Positions 21,093 through 29,634 of a DNA stretch of 29,699 nt are shown in pieces; within the stretch, counting starts at the first letter, position 1, and each line of letters opens with the position of its first letter. The translations under genes and the position numbers were made by a program. Source of the DNA: a virus. The stretch spans positions 1 to 29,699 of the IMG/VR virus record IMGVR_UViG_3300031141_000027; one strand, given 5' to 3'. The notes beneath the pieces were generated by a model. That model saw nothing but the letters and a program-made list of their open reading frames with translations. It made no database searches and was not told the origin of the DNA.

Positions 21093-23030
21093 ATGGCTAA
21101 TGAAAACAAAGCAGGCGTGGTACTAATACCTAGTTTACTATCCCAGAAGAGGATAAAGAACTGGTTAGAAGCAGCACTAACAGAACATAAGAAATTTAAC
21201 AATTACCATGACAAGATGGTAGCTATTGATATCGCGTATGCTAGATACCAGACCCTTAAGACGGACATAGATGGTGTAGTACAGACAAATGCTGGCGGAG
21301 TCGATGCAGCTACTACTACTGTTGGTGCTATTAATATGGCTCCTACTACCCCTCCTGTTGTAGTGTCTCAAGTTGATTCTATGGTAGCTTACCTAGCAGA
21401 TGTGTTCCTATCGGGTGTCCCCTTGTTCCCTGTAGTATCAAATCCTAGTAACATAAAGGAAGCAGAGGATTTAGAGTCTATTCTAGATGATCATGCACAC
21501 ATAGGTGGCTATGTAAGACAGCTACTCTTATTCTTAAAAGATGGAGTTAAGTATAACTTCTCTTGCATTGAAGTACCTTGGACTAGTATAGATCAGTATA
21601 CCAGAGCAGATGAGGTGTTAGACCCAGCTGGTAAACCTAAGCTAGAAAAGAAAGCAAACAAATATACTAAGTGTAAGCGTCTTGATCCATACAATGTTAT
21701 ATGGGATCATAACGTAAACCCAGGTGATATGGCAGCAGAAGGAGATTATGCTGGCTATGTAGAACTCTTATCCAGAACTAAGGTAAAGAGACGCTTAACT
21801 AGAATGGGATTAGATAACGAAGCCTTTAACATTAAGGAAGCTCTAGACTCTAACCCCTCTAACGTATCAGGAGAAGGATATAATAACTTTGTATCAGCTC
21901 CTCAGATATCAGATTATATAAATGCTAGAAAGCCTTTAGATGGTATGGATTGGTTTGACTATCTCTCAGACAAAACTGGTTCTACTAAGAAGGCTGTTAG
22001 TGGTGTAGCTAATTATGAATGGGTTACTATATATGCTCGCATAATACCCTCTGACTTCGTGATGACTACTCCTCAGCCTAACACAGTACAGATATGGAAG
22101 TTCACTAGGGTCAACAATGTACTAGTAGAAGCTCGTAGAATCATATCAGCCTTTGATGTATTCCCTATGCTCTTTGGTCAACCACTAGAAGATGGTATGG
22201 GTTTCCAAACACAGTCTGTAGCAGAAGGTGCTATACCTTTCCAAGAAGCTGCTAAGACACTAATTAACATTAAGTTCAACTCTCATAGAAGGGCTGTATC
22301 AGATCGTGCTTTATACGATTCTTCTATTATAAGCTCAGCTGATGTTAATGCTCCTGTGCCTGCTTCTAAGATCCCAGTTAAGGTTAACTCCTTAGGGTCT
22401 AGAACACTAGCAGATGCTTATCACCAGATACCATTTGATGCTAGGGGTACTGAATCTACCTTACAAGATGCTCTATTAATAGCAGGGTTCTCTAAGGATA
22501 TGGCAGGATTAACTCCAGCTAATAGAGGTCAGCATCAGAAGGGTAATAAGAGTGTAACAGAGTTCGTTACAACTCAGAGCAATTCAGAAAATATACTACG
22601 TATGCCTGCTCTAATACTGGAGTATCAGGTATTCATTCCTTTCAAAGCTATCCTAAAGCATAACCTATTCCAGCATGGGGAGAATGCTACAGTTGTTTCC
22701 CAGAGGGATGCGTCTGTCCGAGTAGTTGATATAGCTAAGTTGAGAGAAAAAGTACTAGCCTTTAGAATAGCTGATGGATTTACTCCTAAGAGTAAGCTAG
22801 CATCAACAGAAGCTATAACAGCCTTAATGCAACTCATCCTACAATCAGATGCTCTTATACAGTTATACGGGCCGATGGTACCTAAGATGATAGCTCACCT
22901 AGCACAGCTGCAGGGTATTAAAGGGTTGGAACAATACCTACCCCCGCAGCCAGCAATAGCTCCACCTCAGGAGCAAGCACCAGAAGGAGAGCAACCCCCT
23001 CCAGAAGGTGAACAACCACCAACTCAATAA
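21093..23030 (+). CDS. portal protein
   Basis: 645 residues, placed directly after the large terminase. It forms the dodecameric ring at one capsid vertex through which DNA is packed and later released. The sequence shows a mixed alpha/beta body with VSQVDSMVAYLADVFLSG and LLLFLKDGVKYNFSCIEVPW typical of podovirus portals, and a helical stem/crown region after about 470 (NRGQHQKGNKSVTEFV onward). The tail (about 615-645) is Pro/Gln/Glu-rich with short EGEQPP repeats. AGGAA precedes the ATG by a suitable distance. Assigned by context and general resemblance. Confidence 0.88.
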   Translation: MANENKAGVVLIPSLLSQKRIKNWLEAALTEHKKFNNYHDKMVAIDIAYARYQTLKTDIDGVVQTNAGGVDAATTTVGAINMAPTTPPVVVSQVDSMVAYLADVFLSGVPLFPVVSNPSNIKEAEDLESILDDHAHIGGYVRQLLLFLKDGVKYNFSCIEVPWTSIDQYTRADEVLDPAGKPKLEKKANKYTKCKRLDPYNVIWDHNVNPGDMAAEGDYAGYVELLSRTKVKRRLTRMGLDNEAFNIKEALDSNPSNVSGEGYNNFVSAPQISDYINARKPLDGMDWFDYLSDKTGSTKKAVSGVANYEWVTIYARIIPSDFVMTTPQPNTVQIWKFTRVNNVLVEARRIISAFDVFPMLFGQPLEDGMGFQTQSVAEGAIPFQEAAKTLINIKFNSHRRAVSDRALYDSSIISSADVNAPVPASKIPVKVNSLGSRTLADAYHQIPFDARGTESTLQDALLIAGFSKDMAGLTPANRGQHQKGNKSVTEFVTTQSNSENILRMPALILEYQVFIPFKAILKHNLFQHGENATVVSQRDASVRVVDIAKLREKVLAFRIADGFTPKSKLASTEAITALMQLILQSDALIQLYGPMVPKMIAHLAQLQGIKGLEQYLPPQPAIAPPQEQAPEGEQPPPEGEQPPTQ

Positions 23031-23038
23031 GGATTGAT

Positions 23039-23287
23039 ATGTTAGATAAGATCATAACCTACAGGGACTTTAACGAGGCTGAGACATTGGAAGTAGCCAG
23101 ATTGATAGGTCATGCTGTTACTAAGAGTTACTTAAAGAATCTAGCTAGTGAGACTATTGTTGAGATAGCTTCACTCCCTATGCTAGGTGTACCGAATGAT
23201 GAGATTGTAAAGTCGCATCTAAAAGCCCAGGGTAGATTAGAAGTACTCAATACCCTACTATCAATTGATGATACAAAACAGGAGTAA
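23039..23287 (+). CDS. small hypothetical protein between portal and scaffold
   Basis: 82 residues, mostly helical, acidic at the end (SIDDTKQE). AAGGAT lies just before the ATG and the gene fits tightly between portal and scaffold genes. A small gene in this place is common in podovirus head modules and may be a head-assembly or completion factor, but no family is recognised. It has no cysteine or membrane segment. Confidence 0.7.
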   Translation: MLDKIITYRDFNEAETLEVARLIGHAVTKSYLKNLASETIVEIASLPMLGVPNDEIVKSHLKAQGRLEVLNTLLSIDDTKQE

Positions 23288-23293
23288 TATAAC

Positions 23294-24028
23294 ATGAGCA
23301 ATACATTTTCAGACTTTTTCAAACCTGCTGCAGAAATAGCAGCCAGAGATGCTAGTGCTACTGCTAGTGCTAACTCCAATGCTAAAGCTAATGAGGACAC
23401 AGGGATCTCAGCTGTTCCAGATGCTATAGACAATAAAGATAAGATACCAGGGTCTTCAGGAAATCAGCCGAATCCACTTGACGTATATAGCAAAATGTTA
23501 GAAAATGCAGGTAAGAGCAAATCAGAAGGCGCACCAGATTTTACTATTGACCCTAATATACTAAATGATGTAGCAGGGGGCATGGACTTTATGTCGGGAT
23601 TAGATCCTGAGACACTAACCAAAGCTAAAGCTGGAGATACAGAAGCACTAATCTCCATGATGGATCACGTAGGAAAGAGTGGGTACAAAGCCGCACTAAC
23701 ACACCAAGCTAAGTTGACTGGAGTACATCTAGATCAACGATCAACCTTTGATGAAAGTCGTATTAAGAGTGCAGTTAATAAAGGGCACATAGACAACGCA
23801 CTATCATCAGCGCCAAACTATAACCATCCCGTAGTAAAAGCTGAATTAAATAGAGTAGCTACCGAGTACTCTGCGCAGCATCCTGAAGCCTCTAACACAG
23901 AAGTTGCAGAAGCTGCACAGGCTTACATTAGAGAAGTAGCTTCTGCTCTTAATCCAGCTGTAGCAAAACCTGGACAAGATACAAAAGGACAGCAACTAGA
24001 AATGGACTGGTCTTCGTATCTTAAATAG
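23294..24028 (+). CDS. capsid scaffolding protein
   Basis: 244 residues directly before the major capsid gene. It is hydrophilic, Ala/Ser/Asp/Asn-rich and low in aromatic residues, with disordered stretches (ASATASANSNAKANED; GSSGNQPNPLD) and helical parts at the C-terminus (NTEVAEAAQAYIREVASALN), ending WSSYLK. That composition and position are those of an assembly scaffold that shapes the procapsid and then leaves. AGGAG precedes the ATG. Assignment rests on context and composition, not on a sequence family. Confidence 0.8.
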   Translation: MSNTFSDFFKPAAEIAARDASATASANSNAKANEDTGISAVPDAIDNKDKIPGSSGNQPNPLDVYSKMLENAGKSKSEGAPDFTIDPNILNDVAGGMDFMSGLDPETLTKAKAGDTEALISMMDHVGKSGYKAALTHQAKLTGVHLDQRSTFDESRIKSAVNKGHIDNALSSAPNYNHPVVKAELNRVATEYSAQHPEASNTEVAEAAQAYIREVASALNPAVAKPGQDTKGQQLEMDWSSYLK

Positions 24029-24061
24029 AGTACCCACTTAAACTTTTTATAAGGAATCACA

Positions 24062-25258
24062 ATGGCACTATTAAATGGTATCTTTAATACCACGGATAAT
24101 CCACCTGAACTGAATATGCGGAGCTTTGCAGCATCTATTCTCCGCTTGTTCCCATCAGGTTCTGCGCCTATGTTTGCACTCTCATCTCAGAGTGGTCGTA
24201 GTAAGGCTAAACAGTCTACTCATGGCTATTTCAGCAAAACAATGGCTTTCGTTAAACAAACCCTAGCAGCCACCCACCTAGTAGGAGCTACAGCTATTGT
24301 AGTACCTAGTGTTGTAGGTATGACTGTTAACATGGTATTGCATAATCTTAGGACTCGTGAGAACCTACGCGTTACTGCTATTAATACCGGTACTAACACT
24401 ATTACAGTGACCCGAGCTTTTGGTCGTGTAGCAGCAGCAGCCGGAGCAGTAGGAGATGTATTGGTTCAAGTAGGTACGGCTTTCGAAGAAGGTTCTGTAC
24501 GTCCTACCGCACGTGGGTTGAGTACTGTATATATCAGCACCTTCACACAGATCTTCCGTAACGCATGGGGCTTAACAGATACTGCTAGAGCTTCTGTCTC
24601 AGAACTAGGCTTCTCTAATATTGCTGAGAACCGTAGAGACAATGCTATGTTCCATAGTACGGATGTTGAGTCTGCTATCATATGGGGACAGGGTAAGATG
24701 GATACTACTGGCACACAGCCACTACATAGTACTCAAGGTGTACGTGATGCTATTGCTCAGTATGCCCCATCTAATATTACCACAGCAGGCGGTACTACTA
24801 CTATGGCTCAGCTAGAGACAGCAATGACTCCTCTGTTCCAGTATAGTACGGACATTGGTAATCCTACTCAACGTGTTGCGTTCATGGATAATACTGCACT
24901 TAAGGTATTTAACCAAATAGGGCGTTTATCAGGTCAGGTGTTCTTGAACAATGAACAGACTGTATTTGGTATGAAGTTCACCACGTTCCAGATGTACTTA
25001 GGTACTATTACTCTGGTAAGTCATCCACTGTTGAATGGTTTAGGTACTTCTGGCACAGCTATCGTAATGGATATGCCAGCTCTTAAACTAGCCTACATGG
25101 AAGGTAGAGATACTAAAGCTGAGGAATATGGCGAATCTGGCAAGATGGTAGAGCTAGGTACTGATGGAGTAGGTGGTTCACTTACTACTGAGTGTGCTGT
25201 AGAACTAGTTAACCCAGCAGCTTGTGGTATCATAGAAGGCTTAACAGCTGGAGCTTAA
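24062..25258 (+). CDS. major capsid protein, SU10/DUF5309-like
   Basis: 398 residues. RPTARGLSTVYISTFTQIF followed by RNAWGLTDTA, then NIAENRRDNAMFHSTDVESA and WGQGKMDTTGTQPLHSTQG, resembles the SU10-type major capsid family (DUF5309), which has the HK97 fold. About 400 copies would form the shell. The N-terminal 60 residues may form the arm. AAGGAAT precedes the ATG. The gene is followed by a 168-bp gap with three hairpins, as if its mRNA is processed or protected. Many capsid codons are C-ending compared with the AT-rich replication genes, consistent with high expression. Confidence 0.9.
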   Translation: MALLNGIFNTTDNPPELNMRSFAASILRLFPSGSAPMFALSSQSGRSKAKQSTHGYFSKTMAFVKQTLAATHLVGATAIVVPSVVGMTVNMVLHNLRTRENLRVTAINTGTNTITVTRAFGRVAAAAGAVGDVLVQVGTAFEEGSVRPTARGLSTVYISTFTQIFRNAWGLTDTARASVSELGFSNIAENRRDNAMFHSTDVESAIIWGQGKMDTTGTQPLHSTQGVRDAIAQYAPSNITTAGGTTTMAQLETAMTPLFQYSTDIGNPTQRVAFMDNTALKVFNQIGRLSGQVFLNNEQTVFGMKFTTFQMYLGTITLVSHPLLNGLGTSGTAIVMDMPALKLAYMEGRDTKAEEYGESGKMVELGTDGVGGSLTTECAVELVNPAACGIIEGLTAGA

Positions 25259-25268
25259 CCTAAGTAGT

Positions 25269-25365
25269 TTAATATTCCGTCCCTGGAATTAAGTAGGCTA
25301 TAGTAACTACATAGTCATTTAGCTATCCATCCCTATTTGTCATATCGACTCTAGTGGATGGGGCT
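25269..25365 (+). promoter_or_regulatory. two hairpins after the capsid gene
   Basis: First hairpin: ATTCC-gtccct-GGAAT (25274-25289), with TTAA/TTAA extension past a 2-nt bulge. Second: CCATCC (25327-25332) with GGATGG (25356-25361), with AGC/GCT outside (25321-25323, 25363-25365). Neither is followed by a U run. They may protect or process the capsid mRNA. Confidence 0.4.
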
Positions 25366-25407
25366 ATCTTATCCTCTCTTACTAACCCTATATAGAGGGG
25401 ATAAGAT
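25366..25407 (+). promoter_or_regulatory. strong 14-bp hairpin before the adaptor gene
   Basis: ATCTTATCCTCTCT (25366-25379) pairs with AGAGGGGATAAGAT (25394-25407), 14 pairs with one G-U wobble, loop of 14. AACTTGC follows, not a U run, so it is not an obvious terminator; RNase III-type processing or attenuation between capsid and tail genes is more likely. Confidence 0.55.
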
Positions 25408-25426
25408 AACTTGCTAGGAGAAACAC

Positions 25427-26011
25427 ATGAACTTCACTGAAGCTGTATCGGAGATTCTGGAGATAACAGGCAGACCTGATAAGCAGGTAGCAGCGGAGAA
25501 CGCTGTAAATAGTATTCTAAACCTGTTAACATACAGAGCTAACTTTGTTGAGGATTTGGTAGAGGCTACTCATATTAATGCCCAACCAACCTTGTACGAA
25601 GGTACTATAAGTAAGACTACCTTTCCTAATTTAAGGAAGTTAAAGTATATAAGAGCTACTTCTATTGTAGATCTACTGGAAGACTTACCTGTTGATAAAA
25701 TAATAACCAATGGGGTTGTACGAAAGAACATCTTTTACCTAGCTGGTACTAACATAAACTGGGTACTAGATAAAGTGACACCTTCATTCGAAATAGGTTA
25801 CTATGTATTCCCTTCTAAACTAACAGATGCCTCACCAACACACTGGATGCTAACGATGTACCCTTATGCAATAGTAGATCTAGCGATAGCTAAAGTTTTT
25901 CTATCAATAGGAGATACTACCGCAGCTAGTGGGTACCAAGCTTCAGGAACTAGTCTATACCTAACCATGAGAAATGACATGGAAGACGGTATCTCAGCAA
26001 AGGCACAATAA
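25427..26011 (+). CDS. head-tail adaptor / tail tubular protein A-like
   Basis: 194 residues. The first gene after the capsid, predicted helical with a central beta part (KLKYIRATSIVDLLEDL; NWVLDKVTPSFEIGYYVFPS) and a helical end (MYPYAIVDLAIAKVFLSIGD then TTAASGYQ). This length and pattern match T7 gp11 / P22 gp4-type adaptors that attach beneath the portal and begin the short tail. AGGAGA lies at good spacing before the ATG. No nozzle (gp12-like) gene follows directly; fibre genes do, so the nozzle may lie beyond the window. Family assignment is probable, not certain. Confidence 0.75.
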   Translation: MNFTEAVSEILEITGRPDKQVAAENAVNSILNLLTYRANFVEDLVEATHINAQPTLYEGTISKTTFPNLRKLKYIRATSIVDLLEDLPVDKIITNGVVRKNIFYLAGTNINWVLDKVTPSFEIGYYVFPSKLTDASPTHWMLTMYPYAIVDLAIAKVFLSIGDTTAASGYQASGTSLYLTMRNDMEDGISAKAQ

Positions 26012-26012
26012 C

Positions 26013-27071
26013 ATGGCTATAATTAATAGTAGTAAAGACTCTCCTGAAGTAGTACTATACAACGGGGATAGAATGGGCTTAGCAGAACTAGCCCTAGAAA
26101 TACAGAAAGTCCTAGGTGGAGATGACTGGTTCATAACGAAGGGTGACTTAGCTGTTGCTACTGGAATACTAGCAGGGCAAGCTTCACGTTTACCAGCTGG
26201 TGCTAATGGACTGTTCTTGAGGGCTGATTCTTCAGAAGCTCTAGGTCTTATATGGAGTTCAGAGTCTGGTCTAGGGGATGTAGTAGGCCCATCCAGTGCA
26301 GTAGATGCTAATATAGTACTCTTTGATGGTACTAGTGGTAAGGCTATTAAGACCTCCTTGAAGACTATTGCTCAGATCTTTGCAGATCATGTAGCTTTAT
26401 CTGACCCACACGCACAGTATGTATTAGACTCAGCAGTAGGTACTATGGCTGCTCAGAATTCTAACGCAGTAAGTATAACAGGTGGCTCTATAACCACTAC
26501 TGTTGTTGATAATCTATCAGGTACTAACACAGGCGATCAAACAAATATAAGTGGTAATGCAGCTACAGTAACTACTAACGCTAATTTAACTGGGCATATA
26601 ACTAGTACAGGTAATGCAACTATATTAGGCTCATTTTCCTCAGCCCAATTAAAGGCTGCACTAACTGATGAAACTGGTTCTGGGATTGCTGTCTTTGCGA
26701 CAAGCCCTACTCTAGTTACCCCAATATTAGGAGTAGCTGCAGCAACCTCAATAGCCTCTAGTGGTTTTGTAGGTACAGCAGTTACTGGAGCAATTAAACT
26801 ACCAGTTGGGACTACGGCTCAACAGCCTACACCAGCTACAGGTATGCTACGGTATAACACAACTGATACTTCTTTCGAGGGCTATGATGGTTCTGCTTGG
26901 GGAGCAATAGGAGGTAGTGCTGCTGACGAAGGTTTTACTACTAATATTAATGCAGTAGCTGCTGATTATACTTTGGCTACTAATAGTAACGCATCTAGTG
27001 TTGGACCAATAACAGTTAATACTGGAGTTACAGTTACTATACCTACTGGCTCACGATGGGTAATACTTTAA
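26013..27071 (+). CDS. tail fibre protein
   Basis: 352 residues from the ATG at 26013, one base after the previous stop and preceded by AAAGG; an in-frame upstream start at 25974 lies inside the adaptor gene and lacks an SD. The body is Thr/Ser/Ala/Asn/Gly-rich with fibre hallmarks: ALSDPHAQYV (a common fibre motif), NLSGTNTGDQTNISGNAATV, and FATSPTLVTPILGVAAATS, all widely shared among phage fibres. The C-terminal part (FTTNINAVAADYTLATNSN to the end) is beta-rich and may be the tip or attachment domain. It probably forms a trimer that binds the host surface or links to the next fibre genes. Confidence 0.85.
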   Translation: MAIINSSKDSPEVVLYNGDRMGLAELALEIQKVLGGDDWFITKGDLAVATGILAGQASRLPAGANGLFLRADSSEALGLIWSSESGLGDVVGPSSAVDANIVLFDGTSGKAIKTSLKTIAQIFADHVALSDPHAQYVLDSAVGTMAAQNSNAVSITGGSITTTVVDNLSGTNTGDQTNISGNAATVTTNANLTGHITSTGNATILGSFSSAQLKAALTDETGSGIAVFATSPTLVTPILGVAAATSIASSGFVGTAVTGAIKLPVGTTAQQPTPATGMLRYNTTDTSFEGYDGSAWGAIGGSAADEGFTTNINAVAADYTLATNSNASSVGPITVNTGVTVTIPTGSRWVIL

Positions 27072-27081
27072 GGGGTATGAG

Positions 27082-28491
27082 ATGACAGTTATAATAGATG
27101 GATCAACAGGTATTGTCGGAGCTACATGGACAACAGGGGGTAGACCTTCTAGTCCTGCGGTTGGACAGCGTGGTTTTAATACTACCCTTAATGCCTTGGA
27201 AGTATATAATGGCACTCAATGGAACTTACTAAGTGAGGGTCAATCAGCAGTAGGCGGAGTTATTACCACAGACGGAACATACACTATACATACGTTTTTA
27301 AACTCAGGCACTTTCACTCCTAATATAGCAGGTACTGTTGACTACTTAGTAGTTGCAGGTGGAGGTGGCGGTGGGGGATATTGCGGAGCAGGCGGTGGTG
27401 CTGGTGGTTTTAGAACAGCTACTAACTTTGCTGTAGCAGCCACAGGACTTACAGTTACTGTTGGCGCGGGCGGTGCAGGTGGTAATGGTGTAGCAGTCTC
27501 AGGTTCACAAGGCACTAATTCTGTTTTCTCTACTATTACATCTGTTGGTGGCGGTTATGGGTCGCATGGTACTAGTGCTGTGGATGGTGGTGCGGGCGGG
27601 TCTGGCGGCGGGGCTACAACGGCTACTACTGCCTCTGGTACGGTTGGTCAAGGAAATTCTGGTGGTGCGGGTACAGTAGCTTCATCTCAAGGAGGGGGTG
27701 GTGGCGGTGGTGCTAGTGCAGCAGGAGGCACTGGTACTGCTGGTGCAGGAGGCACTGGCGGGGCAGGAACAGCTAATAGCTTCTCTGGTACAGCGATTAC
27801 TTACGCAGGTGGCGGTGGTGGAGGGAATGGAGGTTCAACGGCTATTGGTGGCGCAGGTGGAGCAGGTGGTGGAGGAACAGGTACGGGCGCATCTACTGCT
27901 GTTAATTCTGGAACAGTTAATACTGGCGGTGGCGGTGGTGGTGCAGGTTATCCTACAACAACGCGCGCTGGTGCTGGTGGTTCAGGTATAGTAATTATTC
28001 GTTATCCTATAATTACTAAAGCCAACCTAATTGGTCAAGGTCCACAGCTAATGATAGTACAACAACAAGAGCCAATGGTTACGGGTGGTGGTGATGCGGT
28101 TGCAGGAGTTAATATAAGAGACTTAAACATTGTTCAGTTCAGTAATCTTGTAGGAGCTAGTTTATCTTCAAAGCAAATAACACTAAGCGCAGGAACATAT
28201 CGCATGAAAGGGTGGGCGGGTTGTTATCATGGAAACAATCATAAAGCCTATGTATATGATGTTACCAACTCAAGGAGGGTTATAGCAGGTTCAAGTGAAC
28301 ACGCTTATTCTTCCAGCTATGATACGTGTGCTTCCTTTGTGAATGGTGTTATTTCTACTACTGGAACTACAGTCTTTGAATTAAGACACCATATAATTTA
28401 TGCGACAACTAGTGGGCTTGGAACTGCAACGGGTGTAACAACTGCAGGACCAGAAGTTTACGCAGAACTAGAAATTACAAGGATAGCATAA
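27082..28491 (+). CDS. glycine-rich tail fibre / adhesin
   Basis: 469 residues. The first 60 residues have the fibre pattern GRPSSPAVGQRGFNTTLNAL then EVYNGTQWNL. A segment YTIHTFLNSGTFTP introduces a glycine-rich domain at about residues 92-310, with many GGGGGG and GAGGAG runs and short polar loops; it resembles Gly_rich_2-type domains forming poly-Gly II bundles. The C-terminal 150 residues (LSAGTYRMKGWAGCYHGNNH; ELRHHIIYATTSGLG) look like a compact beta receptor-binding domain. Local GC is higher than in the neighbours because of GGT/GGC codons, and the ATG is preceded only by AAGGGG. The role in host recognition is inferred; domain swapping is likely here. Confidence 0.85.
   Translation: MTVIIDGSTGIVGATWTTGGRPSSPAVGQRGFNTTLNALEVYNGTQWNLLSEGQSAVGGVITTDGTYTIHTFLNSGTFTPNIAGTVDYLVVAGGGGGGGYCGAGGGAGGFRTATNFAVAATGLTVTVGAGGAGGNGVAVSGSQGTNSVFSTITSVGGGYGSHGTSAVDGGAGGSGGGATTATTASGTVGQGNSGGAGTVASSQGGGGGGGASAAGGTGTAGAGGTGGAGTANSFSGTAITYAGGGGGGNGGSTAIGGAGGAGGGGTGTGASTAVNSGTVNTGGGGGGAGYPTTTRAGAGGSGIVIIRYPIITKANLIGQGPQLMIVQQQEPMVTGGGDAVAGVNIRDLNIVQFSNLVGASLSSKQITLSAGTYRMKGWAGCYHGNNHKAYVYDVTNSRRVIAGSSEHAYSSSYDTCASFVNGVISTTGTTVFELRHHIIYATTSGLGTATGVTTAGPEVYAELEITRIA
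27350..27990 (+). repeat. glycine-codon low-complexity repeat region
   Basis: This stretch consists of irregular GGTGGC, GCAGGA and GGCGGT repeats encoding the glycine-rich fibre domain. It is the most GC-rich part of the window and produces open frames on other strands or frames that are not genes. It could favour slippage and recombination between fibre genes. Confidence 0.75.
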
Positions 28492-28492
28492 T

Positions 28493-29221
28493 ATGACTAT
28501 TAAAATTACAACACCTAATAACGGAGCAGATAGCCTAAAGTTTGGTTCAGCTGTAACGGCTGTAGTAGCTGAGGTTACAGGTAGTGAGGTATCTAGTGGT
28601 GAGGGCAAGTTAGCCTTTAATACAACCACTAGTGGAACGAGTAAAGAACGTATGAGACTATTGAACAATGGAACGCTAGAAGCTCAATCACCTGTCTCTG
28701 CTACTGGTATTCAGGCATTTAAAATTGACTGGAAGAATGAAAACAACGCAGGAATAATGGCAAGTATAGGGTGTGATAGAACTGCTAGTTCGGCTGCTCC
28801 TGCTGATTTAGTATTTAGTACAACTACATCTGTAGATTCGGCAGCAATATCTGAGAAGATGCGGGTTACTTCCGCAGGTGACTTGAAGTTCAACTCAGGA
28901 TACGGCTCTACTGCTACAGCTTATGGATGTAGAGCTTGGGTTAACTTCAATGGTACGGGTACAGTGGCTATAAGAGCTAGTGGAAATGTTAGTAGTATTA
29001 CTGATAATGGTACTGGTGACTATACTATTAACTTCACAACTGCCATGCCTGATGTTAATTATTCAACTATTGGTATGTGTGTCGATTTAACATACGGATC
29101 ATCAGTATATTTAGACGGAACATATAGCACTACCGCAGCCCGTATATTTACCCGTAATGGGTACACCGCAACACCCGCCACAGGCGATCCAGTAATTGCG
29201 TGTATAGCTATCTTTAGATAA
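28493..29221 (+). CDS. tail fibre protein, third of the cluster
   Basis: 242 residues, one base after the previous stop. The N-terminal part carries the fibre segment AFNTTTSGTSKERMRLLNNG and later SEKMRVTSAGDLKFNSG, which often precede intramolecular chaperone or tip domains. The C-terminal half has RAWVNFNGTGTVAIRASGNV, then SSITDNGTGDYTINFTTAMP, then DVNYSTIG, a beta-rich unit I know as a common end domain of environmental phage fibres. It probably belongs to the same fibre complex as the two upstream proteins. An AGGATAG stretch precedes the ATG. Host specificity is likely to reside here or in the glycine-rich protein. Confidence 0.85.
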   Translation: MTIKITTPNNGADSLKFGSAVTAVVAEVTGSEVSSGEGKLAFNTTTSGTSKERMRLLNNGTLEAQSPVSATGIQAFKIDWKNENNAGIMASIGCDRTASSAAPADLVFSTTTSVDSAAISEKMRVTSAGDLKFNSGYGSTATAYGCRAWVNFNGTGTVAIRASGNVSSITDNGTGDYTINFTTAMPDVNYSTIGMCVDLTYGSSVYLDGTYSTTAARIFTRNGYTATPATGDPVIACIAIFR

Positions 29222-29230
29222 AGGACAATT

Positions 29231-29419
29231 ATGAGAATAATATATGAAACAGAAGAAGGTGGTGTAGCAGTTCTTATCCCTTCACCTGAGTACCTACAAG
29301 ATCACACTATTGAAGAACTTGCTGCTAAAGATGTACCAGAAGGTGCTAAGTTTGAAATAGTAGAGGATAGTGATGTACCTTCAGATAGAACTTTCAGAGG
29401 AGCTTGGACATGGGAATAA
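29231..29419 (+). CDS. small fibre-associated protein
   Basis: 62 residues, preceded by AAAGGA. The pattern VAVLIPSPEY, then AAKDVPEGAKFEIVEDSDVPS then DRTFRGAWTW is that of a short phage protein I often see immediately after fibre genes. Its function is unknown; tail-fibre assembly or chaperone roles have been guessed from position. The gene overlaps the next start by 10 bases. Confidence 0.75.
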   Translation: MRIIYETEEGGVAVLIPSPEYLQDHTIEELAAKDVPEGAKFEIVEDSDVPSDRTFRGAWTWE

Positions 29420-29634
29420 CAATAGATATAAATAAGGCTAAAGTTATTACTAAAGATAGACTAAGGACTGAACGCAAGCCTCTACTAGAAGCACAAGATA
29501 TTCTATTTAATAGGGCATTAGAAGAAAATAAAGATACTTCAGCTATTGTTAAAGAGAAGAATAGACTTAGAGATATAACAAAGAAAGTGAATAAAATGAC
29601 CACTCTTAAGCAGCTTAAAGGAGCAACTGTCTAA
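29410..29634 (+). CDS. small tail-associated protein
   Basis: 74 residues from the ATG at 29410, chosen because AGAGGAG lies seven bases before it; the longer frame would need a TTG. The sequence MGITIDINKAKVITKDRLR then TERKPLLEAQDILFNRALEE is the usual partner of the preceding 62-residue protein in phage fibre clusters. It is helical and basic, with a possible short coiled coil, and could be a fibre-assembly helper. The stop overlaps the next start (TAATG). Function unknown. Confidence 0.75.
   Translation: MGITIDINKAKVITKDRLRTERKPLLEAQDILFNRALEENKDTSAIVKEKNRLRDITKKVNKMTTLKQLKGATV

Noticed and set aside
27698-27991. 97-residue second frame within the glycine-rich fibre gene
   Set aside because: It is a product of the repetitive glycine codons read in another frame.
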